From Lachnospiraceae bacterium (GTDB lineage Bacteria; Bacillota; Clostridia; Lachnospirales; Lachnospiraceae), in contig JALERL010000108.1 in assembly GCA_022764465.1 (NCBI GenBank), forward strand, positions 1 to 60,501: DNA of 60,501 nt, in the 5' to 3' direction. The notes below the pieces were generated by a model. That model worked only from the letters and a program-made list of their open reading frames with translations. It made no database searches and had not been told where the DNA came from. Made by a program: the position numbers and the translations under genes. This document shows, piece by piece, positions 53,336-60,501 of this stretch (positions are counted from its first letter, which is position 1; each line of letters begins with the position of its first letter).

Positions 53336-56035
53336 ATGGGTTATGAACAAGGAGAAGATTACTGGCAGTATTTTCAGACGTATCGGATGTTTTTACTGGC
53401 ATGTATGATGTTTCTTACCATGATGCCGGGAGGCAGCATGACGGTTTATGCTGCTTCTGCTCCGAAGGGCAGTGGTACATTAGATGATCCGTGGCTGATC
53501 TCTACCGCAGAAGAGTGGAGGGATTATGCAGGTGAGGGCTATGTCCGTCTGAATGCGGATATTGTAGTTACAGACGAGATTACCGTACATAGGAAGTCAT
53601 GTGTAGATCTCAATGGACATGTATTGGATTTTAGCGGGCTGCCATATGATGCGGAGTATGACACTTTAAAGCTTTTTTATGCGGTTAACTGCTTTGAAGG
53701 GGATTACATTGTAAAAGACAGCCGGCCGGATGCGGATCATGGATCGAAGTATGTTACCTCGGGTGGAACAGTGATCAAGGGCGGTATTATTACCGGCTTT
53801 CATGCAAACAGATATTCCGGTGGAAGATCCGGTATCATCCTTAGTATGCATGATAATTCGGTCTGGGTAACTGGTGGAACGTTCTATAAGAATATCACGA
53901 CCGGGGATGGCGGTTCCTGTATCTGGTCCTATAATTCAGTAGCAATTAGCCATACACAATTTTATGATAACAGTACACAGTTTAATCAGGCCGGTATTTT
54001 AAATGTGACATGTAGTCCCGGAAGGAACGTTCTGTGTCAGATTGGAGATTGTATCATAGAAGGAAATTCTTCCAGATATGATGGTGTGATCCGGGTGGAT
54101 GGCGCAGAGTTTTTCATGGCTGATACGGTTATCCGGAATAATGTGACAGGCAGTGATGCTACGATCCGGCTGTATGATAATGACAAGGCTACCCTGATGA
54201 ACTGTACGATCACAGGCAATAAGAATCTTGAGACATCAGAATCTTACTCTGAAGGACGTGAGGCAGGAGGAATCCGTTCTTCGGTAGACATTACGTTAGA
54301 AGGCAAAAATATCATCAAGGATAATGTACGTAAAGATAACAGGGCAAGTGATCTTTGTCTGGACAATTATTCGAAGAATGCAATCGTTTTAGGTTCTACC
54401 TTTGATGCATCATCACAGATTGGTATTGCACCATTAAGCAGCGGACTTTATCAGGAAATGTTAGCGGTCAAGGGCGGTGCAGCAAAGAAGGCAGCATTTT
54501 TTGCGGATTATTCCGGTACGAAGCTTGAGGCACGCGGAAGTGATCTCTATCTGGTAAATGAAGAGAGTGAAGAAACCGCACATAACTGGAGATATTCGGT
54601 GGGAACCGTTGATCCTTATACACTCTATGCACAGTGTCAGAATCGTAGCTGTAAGTTAGGTACAAACGGAATCGTTTCGCTTTCCATGGTACAGGGGAAT
54701 AAGACTTATTCCGGTAAGGCGATCGGAATCACACTTGATAACACAGCGAAGTGGAAGAATGCAGGACTGGCTGTTCCTTCGATCACGTATTATACGGATA
54801 CTGCATGTACGAAGCAGACAACACCGGCGAAGAATGGTGCAGCCTCTGATGGAAAGGCTCCAAAGAATGCAGGCACTTACTGGGCGGTAATGTCAGTAAA
54901 CGGCATCCGTGCAGTGCAGAGCTTTACGATCAATAAGAGATCTGTTGCAGCACCAAAGGGATTAAAGGCAGCAGCACCAACTACAAAGGGCGGCAAAAAC
55001 GGTAAGATCACCGGTGTAAGCAAGAAGATGGAGTATTCGCTGAATTCAGGTAAGACATGGAAGGCAGTCACCGGTACAACGATCACCGGATTGTCTGCCG
55101 GTAAGGTTCTTGTCCGTTATAAAGCAACAAGCAATGAGAAGGCAGGTGCAGCCGCTTCCGTAAAAGTACCGGACGGAAAAACATCATCTACAAGCAAGAA
55201 GGATAAGGAAGCGTTCCTTACATATAAGACCACACAGCAGAAAGCAGCGAAAAAGCTGTCAGTGGATGGCGACACGGAAAGATGTGAGAAGCTGGTAAGT
55301 CAGGCGGTATCGGCAATCGGTGCAGTTCCCTATGATACGAAGAAATCCCTTGCAAAGAACAAGACAAAAGTTGATGCTATTATTACAAAGTTAAAAAAAG
55401 ACTTAAAGGCACAGCGTAAAAAAGATAAAAAAATGGCTCAGGACGAGCTGGCATTATTAGAGGGACTAGAGGTTTCACAGTCCGGCAATAAGATCAATGT
55501 CAGTTGGGGAAAGGTAGCCAAGGCAGACTGCTATGATGTCTATGTACAGTATTGTTCCAAGAACTTTCCAAAGACAGCAACTGTGTCGGTAAAATCCGGA
55601 AAAATCAACAAGGTCAGTATCACAAAGCTCAATGGTAAAAAGATTGATCTGAAACAGAATTACAAGGTCTATGTTGTTGCATATAAGAAGGTCAATGGCA
55701 AAAAGACGATGCTTGGTGAGACAGTGACTGCACATGTGGTAGGAGCAAAGAATACAAAGCAGACGAATCCAAAGTCCATCCAGCTTACCAAGACAACCTA
55801 TACCTTGAAAAAGGGCAGGACAGCAACAATTAAGGGTAAGATTGCACTGGTGGATGCAAAGAAAAAACCACTTGGCAATACACATGCGAAGGAGTTCCGT
55901 TATACATCTTCGAACAGTAAGATTGCAACAGTATCGGCAAACGGAAAGATCACAGCCAAGGCAAAGGGAACCTGTTACGTCTATGTATATGCAAGAAATG
56001 GTTATGCAAAGAAAGTGAAAGTACTGGTGAAATAG
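53336..56035 (+). CDS. Large secreted beta-helix/BIG2 protein (about 899 residues)
   Basis: The uninterrupted frame from 53336 gives 899 residues, but ATG 53336 is only one base from the ribosome site; see 53343. A signal segment ends TVYAASAPKG. Residues about 50-340 form a right-handed parallel beta-helix-like stretch (DNSVWVTGGTFYKNI, MADTVIRNNVTGSD). An MBG-like segment and the module GKITGVSKKMEYSLNSG follow at ~555, then a Lys-rich coiled region. An Fn3 (about 708-800) and a BIG2 Ig-like domain (about 811-899) end the protein. No sorting signal or membrane anchor. It is a likely extracellular matrix or cell-wall protein; no enzyme motif was recognised. Confidence 0.82.
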   Translation: MGYEQGEDYWQYFQTYRMFLLACMMFLTMMPGGSMTVYAASAPKGSGTLDDPWLISTAEEWRDYAGEGYVRLNADIVVTDEITVHRKSCVDLNGHVLDFSGLPYDAEYDTLKLFYAVNCFEGDYIVKDSRPDADHGSKYVTSGGTVIKGGIITGFHANRYSGGRSGIILSMHDNSVWVTGGTFYKNITTGDGGSCIWSYNSVAISHTQFYDNSTQFNQAGILNVTCSPGRNVLCQIGDCIIEGNSSRYDGVIRVDGAEFFMADTVIRNNVTGSDATIRLYDNDKATLMNCTITGNKNLETSESYSEGREAGGIRSSVDITLEGKNIIKDNVRKDNRASDLCLDNYSKNAIVLGSTFDASSQIGIAPLSSGLYQEMLAVKGGAAKKAAFFADYSGTKLEARGSDLYLVNEESEETAHNWRYSVGTVDPYTLYAQCQNRSCKLGTNGIVSLSMVQGNKTYSGKAIGITLDNTAKWKNAGLAVPSITYYTDTACTKQTTPAKNGAASDGKAPKNAGTYWAVMSVNGIRAVQSFTINKRSVAAPKGLKAAAPTTKGGKNGKITGVSKKMEYSLNSGKTWKAVTGTTITGLSAGKVLVRYKATSNEKAGAAASVKVPDGKTSSTSKKDKEAFLTYKTTQQKAAKKLSVDGDTERCEKLVSQAVSAIGAVPYDTKKSLAKNKTKVDAIITKLKKDLKAQRKKDKKMAQDELALLEGLEVSQSGNKINVSWGKVAKADCYDVYVQYCSKNFPKTATVSVKSGKINKVSITKLNGKKIDLKQNYKVYVVAYKKVNGKKTMLGETVTAHVVGAKNTKQTNPKSIQLTKTTYTLKKGRTATIKGKIALVDAKKKPLGNTHAKEFRYTSSNSKIATVSANGKITAKAKGTCYVYVYARNGYAKKVKVLVK
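53343..53408 (+). other. Short frame with the best start for the downstream secreted protein (apparent frameshift)
   Basis: ATG 53343 lies 8 bases after GGGAGG and encodes MNKEKITGSIFRRI, a basic N-region typical of signal peptides, but stops at TGA 53406-53408. The hydrophobic signal core (MFLLACMMFLTMM) is in the other frame from 53387. Adding one A in GGATG (53385-53389) would join the two. TGA overlaps an ATG of the second frame as ATGA. Confidence 0.55.
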
Positions 56036-56036
56036 A

Positions 56037-56786
56037 ATGTTTTTACGGATGAAAGAAGAAAAAATAAGCGGTCATATCCGGCTTATTAACGATCATGATG
56101 AATCGACGGCATATCTTGTTACTGGAACAGACAAGGCACTTTTGATCGATACGGCAAATGGCAGAGAGGATCTCCATGCATTCGTGCGGGAACTTACGGA
56201 TCTGCCGCTTATGGTAGTCAATACACACGGTCATTTTGACCATGTCTACGGGAATATCTATTTTGACCGTGTGTATATTCATCCGAGGGATATTGCAGTC
56301 GCAGAGCATTACTTTGCAGATCCGGACTTTGCGGCATGGTGTAAGAAGCTCGACCGCAGGCCGGCAGAATTTACCACGATACAGGAAGGAGATGTCATTG
56401 ATCTTGGTGGTATCTCACTTGAGATCTATGACACACCGGGACATACACCGGGCGGTATCGTATTGTTAGACCGTAAGGAACGGATTCTTTTTACCGGGGA
56501 TACGATCATTGAGCAGACCTGGATGCAGATGGAAGATGCATGTCCGGTTTCGGTGCTGCTTGCATCGTTAGATAAGGTGCAGAAGCTGCGACCGTTATTT
56601 GATCATATCCTTACCGGCCACAGCAGACACTTAGAGGATGCATCCCTTTGTGAAGCACAGCGTCAGGCAGTATGGGAGGTCGCGCATGGAATGAATGCGG
56701 GAGACGAATCTTATACATGGTTTGGCGGCGTATGCATGGCACATCCTTATGGAAGAGAGCCGAGAAGGATCGTGTATCAGGATTGA
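56037..56786 (+). CDS. MBL-fold metallo-hydrolase
   Basis: 249-residue metallo-beta-lactamase fold protein. The metal motif is VVNTHGHFDHVYGN (HxHxDH-like) near residue 62; TPGHTPGGIVLL and FTGDTIIEQTW supply the further His and Asp ligands, and LTGHSRHLEDA the last His. The gene starts 2 bases after the preceding stop, or at the in-frame ATG 56049, which cannot be separated by ribosome sites. Substrate is unknown; hydroxyacylglutathione-like thioester hydrolysis is typical. Confidence 0.88.
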   Translation: MFLRMKEEKISGHIRLINDHDESTAYLVTGTDKALLIDTANGREDLHAFVRELTDLPLMVVNTHGHFDHVYGNIYFDRVYIHPRDIAVAEHYFADPDFAAWCKKLDRRPAEFTTIQEGDVIDLGGISLEIYDTPGHTPGGIVLLDRKERILFTGDTIIEQTWMQMEDACPVSVLLASLDKVQKLRPLFDHILTGHSRHLEDASLCEAQRQAVWEVAHGMNAGDESYTWFGGVCMAHPYGREPRRIVYQD

Positions 56787-56838
56787 TCATGAATTCTGAT
56801 GAGTTCATCTGCAAAAGACATGTACAAAACAGATGAAA

Positions 56839-56860
56839 AATGAGTCCCGAGGGACTCATT
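56839..56860 (+). terminator. Hairpin between MBL hydrolase and cobQ
   Basis: AATGAGTCC pairs with GGACTCATT over a four-base loop; the T-run after it is missing, so termination is doubtful. Confidence 0.45.
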
Positions 56861-56904
56861 TGTGAAAAAAGCATGCACAAAATAGGAGATAAAGAATTGA
56901 GAAA

Positions 56905-58386
56905 ATGGCAAAAGTAATCATGGTACAGGGTACAATGTCAAACTCCGGCAAAAGTTTTCTGGCAGCAGGACTTTGCCGGATTTTTTATCAGGACGGATAC
57001 CGGGTGGCTCCGTTTAAGTCGCAGAATATGGCATTGAATTCCTACATTACAGAAGAAGGACTTGAGATGGGAAGGGCGCAGGTGATGCAGGCAGAGGCGG
57101 CAGGTATCCGTCCAAAGGTCTGCATGAATCCGATCCTGCTAAAGCCGACCAGCGATATGGGCTCGCAGGTGATCGTAAATGGCAGGGTAGTCGGAAATAT
57201 GGCTGCGAAGGATTATTTCAAGTATAAGACGACGCTCATCCCGGAGATCAAAAAGGCATTCCATGAGTTAGAAAAGGATGCAGATATAATTGTGATCGAA
57301 GGTGCGGGAAGTCCGGCGGAGATCAACCTGAAGGAAAATGATATCGTGAATATGGGCATGGCTGCTATGGTGAATGCACCGGTGCTTTTGGTGGGTGATA
57401 TTGACAGAGGCGGTGTATTTGCGCAGCTGCTTGGAACGCTTATGCTGTTGGAACCGGATGAAAAAGACAGGATAAAGGGTCTTATCATTAATAAATTCCG
57501 GGGAGATAAGTCCATCTTAGATCCGGGTATTGCCATGTTAGAAGAAAGAGGGCAGGTACCGGTGGCAGGTGTCATTCCGTATATGGATCTGGCCTTAGAG
57601 GATGAGGACAGTCTGACCGACCGCTTTTTGAAAAAAGATGAGGGACTCATCGATCTTGTAGTTATCAGATATCCGCGGATCTCTAATTTTACAGATTTTA
57701 GTATCTTTGAACAGATGTCTGAGGTGAGCGTACGCTATGTCACATCAGTTGCAGAACTGCATCATCCGGATATGATCTTTCTTCCGGGCAGTAAAAACAC
57801 GATGGCAGATCTTAAGTGGATGCGGCAGAATGGCTTAGAAGCAGAGGTAAAGAAGCTTTCCAAGCAGATTCCGGTATTCGGGATCTGTGGTGGCTATCAG
57901 ATGCTTGGAGCTGTTATCCATGATCCGGACGCTGTGGAAGAAGGCGGGATGCTTCGTGGAATGGAGCTGTTACCAATCAAAACAGTCTTGCAGAAGCAGA
58001 AAAAACGCTGTCAGATAACAGGAAGTCTTGCAGAGGTAAATGGCATTTTTTCAGAACTTTCCGGGCTCCCTTTTCAGGGCTATGAGATCCATATGGGAAG
58101 TACGACAACACAACAGGCGGATGCTTTGGAAAATATAATAACAGATGGCAGCAATGTTTATGGTTCGTATATACACGGACTATTTGACCGCGCAGCGGTC
58201 GCAGAAGCTATCATCCGTGTACTGGCACAGAAAAAGGGAATCCGGGTAGAGAATGGTATATTTGAAGACTATCAGACCTTTAAGGAAAAGCAGTATGATA
58301 AGCTTGCGGACACCTTACGGGAATATCTGGATATGGAGCAGATTTATGGGATGCTTAAAGAAGCAGATATTCGTAGAATAGATTGA
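56905..58386 (+). CDS. cobQ: Cobyric acid synthase (CobQ/CbiP)
   Basis: 493-residue enzyme amidating adenosylcobyrinic acid a,c-diamide at four positions. The ATP-binding N-terminus is [18 protein letters not shown]; the class I glutamine amidotransferase Cys is in [13 protein letters not shown], with the C-terminal His in [12 protein letters not shown]. Full length. It stands apart from other cobalamin genes, and no cobalamin riboswitch is seen upstream. The ribosome site (AGGAG) lies unusually far (16 bases) from the ATG. Confidence 0.95.
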   Translation: MAKVIMVQGTMSNSGKSFLAAGLCRIFYQDGYRVAPFKSQNMALNSYITEEGLEMGRAQVMQAEAAGIRPKVCMNPILLKPTSDMGSQVIVNGRVVGNMAAKDYFKYKTTLIPEIKKAFHELEKDADIIVIEGAGSPAEINLKENDIVNMGMAAMVNAPVLLVGDIDRGGVFAQLLGTLMLLEPDEKDRIKGLIINKFRGDKSILDPGIAMLEERGQVPVAGVIPYMDLALEDEDSLTDRFLKKDEGLIDLVVIRYPRISNFTDFSIFEQMSEVSVRYVTSVAELHHPDMIFLPGSKNTMADLKWMRQNGLEAEVKKLSKQIPVFGICGGYQMLGAVIHDPDAVEEGGMLRGMELLPIKTVLQKQKKRCQITGSLAEVNGIFSELSGLPFQGYEIHMGSTTTQQADALENIITDGSNVYGSYIHGLFDRAAVAEAIIRVLAQKKGIRVENGIFEDYQTFKEKQYDKLADTLREYLDMEQIYGMLKEADIRRID

Positions 58387-58448
58387 CAAAGAAAACTATC
58401 CTTGGTAAGCTTTTGCTAGTTATGAATATGTGAAGGAGCTTAGAGCAG

Positions 58449-58865
58449 ATGACAAAAGATAAGTGGATGAAGGTCGCAGAAATATGTGGATGGTTTTTGT
58501 TTGGAATATATTTTTGTGTAGAGATGTTCCGGTTTGGACTTTCCATGAAGAGGACACTGGCATTAGGAGTTGTATGTATTTTTTCAATATTGATCCATTG
58601 CTATAAATCGCGGCGCGATGGTGACTATATCAAAAGGATATTCGGATTGAAGCAAAAACCGGATCGGGATTATAGTTATGACTGGCTGCGTGTGCTTGCT
58701 GTCGTCATGGTAATTGTAACACATGCAATTCAGGTAGATCTCTCGGTTGGACTGATCACCGGAGAGAAAAAGACATATGTTTTAACTGTTTTATATATGT
58801 TGTGTCTGGCATGTAACCTCATCTATGTAATGCTAAGCGGTGCATTGCTGATTCCTTATAGATAA
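58449..58865 (+). pseudogene. Acyltransferase family 3 gene truncated by IS110-family insertion
   Basis: 138 residues. Two or three transmembrane helices, and the acyltransferase 3 opening YDWLRVLAVVMVIVTHA (Arg and His present), place it in the membrane acyltransferase family that modifies cell-surface glycans; normal length is about 350. It stops at TAA 58863-58865 after LSGALLIPYR, just before the IS end. The remainder is not found in the window. Probably non-functional. Confidence 0.8.
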
Positions 58866-58891
58866 TATGAAGTGACCCCACATTTGTAGCA

Positions 58892-58905
58892 ACGTGGATT
58901 TACCT
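58892..58905. repeat. Left sub-terminal inverted repeat of the IS element
   Basis: ACGTGGATTTACCT matches the complement of AGGTAACCAATCCACGT at 60389-60405, the latter with three extra bases. The right copy lies within the putative structured RNA. Confidence 0.6.
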
Positions 58906-58970
58906 GTATACTAGAGTTTGATAAGAACAAAGGTAACAGGGATTACCGCATACAAAAGGAGATCACTCAT

Positions 58971-60107
58971 ATGAAAAGAATACTAAAAATCGGCATGGAT
59001 GTCCATACCACAAATTACACATTATGCGCAATGGAACCAATTATCGGTGAGGATGACCGTGTATTTGCAACAATCAAGGTAACACCGGATTATAAAAATA
59101 TCTTGCTGTTTATTGAAAATCTGAAAATGAAACTTGGATTTGACGATGAATACGATATCCAGTGTGAATATGAGGCGGGATGTCTGGGATATTCACTCTA
59201 TAACCAGCTGACAGCCGCAGGAGTAAAATGTGTGATACTTGCACCAACAACCATGCTTACACCGCAAGGTGTGAGAATTAAGACGGATATGCGTGATGCA
59301 TATATGATTGCACAGTGCTTATCATATGGTGGTTATCATGCTGTTTATATTCCGACAGAGGATGACGATTCTGTAAAAGAATATCTTCACATGAGGAATG
59401 ATCATAAGCTTGCTTTAAAGAAAATCAAACAGCAGATCAACGCATTCTGCATCAGACATGGATTTTGCTATGATGGGACAAAATGGACACTGGCACATTT
59501 GAAATGGCTGAAGAAGCTGGAAATCACGAATGCATTATATCGTGAAACACTTAATGAATATATGGCATCATACGAAGAGCAGGAAGCGAAGATTGAGAGA
59601 TATGATAAACGTATCGAGGAAATCGCTGAACAGACAAAATATCATGACAAAGTCAAAAAACTGGGATGTTTTCTTGGAATCAAGACGCATACAGCATTGT
59701 CATTGATTGTTGAAACCGGAGATTTTGAAAGATTTACAAAAGGAAACCAGTATGCATCATATCTTGGGCTTGCTCCAGGAGAAAACTCAAGTTCAGACAA
59801 TATACACCGCCTTGGAATAACAAAAGCAGGAAACAGTCATTTGAGACAGCTACTGATAGAAGCATCTGGTGGAATCTGTAAGGGTGCGGTGGGGCATAAA
59901 TCAAAAGAATTAAGAGCAAGGCAGAATGGTAATACGGCAGAGGTAATAGCGTATGCCGACAAGGCGAATACGAGATTGCGGAGCCGATACTATAAATTCA
60001 TAAGACATGGCAAAAAAAGAAACGTGGCGGTAGCTGCGATAGCAAGAGAACTGGCATGTTTTGTATGGGGCATGATGACAGATAATATCGAAATGAAAGC
60101 AGCGTAG
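58971..60107 (+). CDS. IS110-family transposase
   Basis: 378 residues. The N-terminal RuvC-like DEDD domain shows Asp 10 in LKIGMDVHTTNY, Glu in IQCEYEAGCLGY, and Asp residues in RIKTDMRDAYMIAQ. A central coiled coil follows. The C-terminal transposase_20 domain has the expected LGCFLGIKTHTALSLIVE, YASYLGLAPGENSSSD and HLRQLLIEASGG with a conserved Ser region. Such enzymes are guided by a bridge RNA. Ribosome site AAAAGGAG lies before the ATG; the frame is intact, so the element may be active. Confidence 0.96.
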   Translation: MKRILKIGMDVHTTNYTLCAMEPIIGEDDRVFATIKVTPDYKNILLFIENLKMKLGFDDEYDIQCEYEAGCLGYSLYNQLTAAGVKCVILAPTTMLTPQGVRIKTDMRDAYMIAQCLSYGGYHAVYIPTEDDDSVKEYLHMRNDHKLALKKIKQQINAFCIRHGFCYDGTKWTLAHLKWLKKLEITNALYRETLNEYMASYEEQEAKIERYDKRIEEIAEQTKYHDKVKKLGCFLGIKTHTALSLIVETGDFERFTKGNQYASYLGLAPGENSSSDNIHRLGITKAGNSHLRQLLIEASGGICKGAVGHKSKELRARQNGNTAEVIAYADKANTRLRSRYYKFIRHGKKRNVAVAAIARELACFVWGMMTDNIEMKAA

Positions 60108-60112
60108 AGGTG

Positions 60113-60189
60113 TATCATAGTCATCTGCCAGTCAAGGGTGCAGGCACCGCTGTGGCGGCTAAGCCCTTGACAGCCAGCTGCCTATGATA
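60113..60189 (+). ncRNA. Nested hairpin right after the transposase
   Basis: TATCATAG pairs with CTATGATA, GTCAAGGG with CCCTTGAC and CCGC with GCGG, nested with small interruptions. The tail is only AAAA, so it is not a classic terminator. It could form part of the element's guide RNA or a 3'-end signal. Confidence 0.5.
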
Positions 60190-60258
60190 AAAATGTAGTC
60201 AAGCAGAAAAAGCAGCAATGTGCAGCTTATTTCTGCCACAAAGTAACAAGTAAATAAT

Positions 60259-60465
60259 CTGACAGTATTAGAAAAGAGCTGTGGTCACTGTAAGGTCTGG
60301 GTTATCTGCGTTCTCCCTATGTGCGCACATGAAACACTGTGATCCACGCGAATAGATCGTAGAACCCAACGGCGGACCATTAGCCTGTAGGTAACCAATC
60401 CACGTATAACAGAGTGGCCAACTGCCGGGGACTGTTAAACTAGGGCTCTTTTCCAATGCTGTCAG
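60259..60465 (+). ncRNA. Structured RNA candidate in the IS110 downstream end (possible bridge RNA)
   Basis: Positions 60259-60279 pair with 60445-60465 over 21 bases with one mismatch and one G-U pair. Inside are a long stem-loop (GGTC, TGGGTT with AACCCA, GACC) and CCAC/GTGG. The second part contains a copy of the IS left-end sequence in reverse complement. The location downstream of an IS110 transposase fits a bridge RNA, though a helix closing the whole is not what is described for the best-known bridge RNA. Confidence 0.5.
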
Positions 60466-60501
60466 GAAAACAAATGTGACTGGAGTTAAGAAATATTTTT
60501 T

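Larger units (their letters stand above)
58866..60501 (+). mobile_element. IS110-family insertion sequence (IS1111-like layout), right end not resolved
   Basis: A short non-coding left part (~105 bases), the transposase, then at least 390 bases of structured non-coding sequence. A short left and long right non-coding part and sub-terminal inverted repeats are the described pattern of the IS1111 subgroup. The left end must lie close to 58866 because the acyltransferase frame is cut there. The right boundary may be beyond the window. Confidence 0.7.

Noticed and set aside
56787-56904. Cobalamin riboswitch before cobQ
   Set aside because: The interval is about 118 bases and lacks the B12-box; only a simple hairpin is present.
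60259-60465. 6S RNA
   Set aside because: It is not a single rod with a central bubble; it holds separate side stem-loops, and it lies next to a transposase.

Overview
The window looks like a chromosomal segment of a spore-forming, low-to-moderate GC Clostridia, most likely Lachnospiraceae (Roseburia/Agathobacter-like gut bacteria). The reasons are a GerA-type germination operon, SpoIIR, a Csp-like subtilase, DUF1934 and DUF5721 proteins, strong AGGAGG-type ribosome sites, and large secreted proteins with MBG/BIG2 repeats. Most of it is housekeeping DNA. Species cannot be fixed from the sequence alone.

Layout. (1) 1-7.1 kb: ispE, a GntR/FCD regulator, then a tricistronic germinant-receptor operon bracketed by two same-orientation copies of a ~180 bp hairpin-forming repeat, then spoIIR and a DUF1934 gene. 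(2) 7.1-21 kb: a membrane-anchored hypothetical protein, a lipoprotein form of trigger factor, asnS, an ABC-F ATPase, an unusually long ClpX, a subtilase and lspA, a cold-shock protein, a transglutaminase-like protein, DegV, a nitroreductase and two very small genes. (3) 21-26.2 kb: an isolated cheC on the minus strand, then a pantothenate/CoA operon panG-panB-panC-panD-coaBC. (4) 26.3-36.6 kb: polysaccharide deacetylase, rarA, an aspartate aminotransferase, an AraC regulator divergent from glgP, a TPR lipoprotein, a HAD phosphatase and hflX. (5) 36.7-40.8 kb: a pyrC-pyrF-pyrK-pyrD operon ending in a strong terminator. (6) 40.8-56 kb: a signalling and surface region with an orphan solute-binding lipoprotein (no permease), a hybrid histidine kinase, a LytS-type histidine kinase, a receiver/SARP-type regulator, a degenerate receiver protein, and two large secreted proteins (1841 and about 899 residues). 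(7) 56-60.5 kb: an MBL-fold hydrolase, cobyric acid synthase, and an acyltransferase cut short by an IS110-family element whose downstream non-coding end carries strongly foldable sequence.

How the genes work together. panG-coaBC covers ketopantoate formation through 4'-phosphopantetheine. pyrC-F-K-D covers four pyrimidine steps (DHOase, OMP decarboxylase and both subunits of an NAD-linked dihydroorotate dehydrogenase). The SBP/kinase/regulator block reads as a solute-sensing system next to surface proteins that it may control; that link is inferred from position only.

The most interesting non-gene signals are: the pair of ~180 bp hairpin repeats flanking the ger operon, with paired base changes in their stems; the structured RNA candidate downstream of the IS110 transposase (a ~21 bp closing helix around about 165 nt), a candidate bridge RNA; a 17 bp inverted repeat that can bury the ribosome site of the degenerate receiver gene; and an apparent one-base frameshift in the signal-peptide region of the second large secreted protein.
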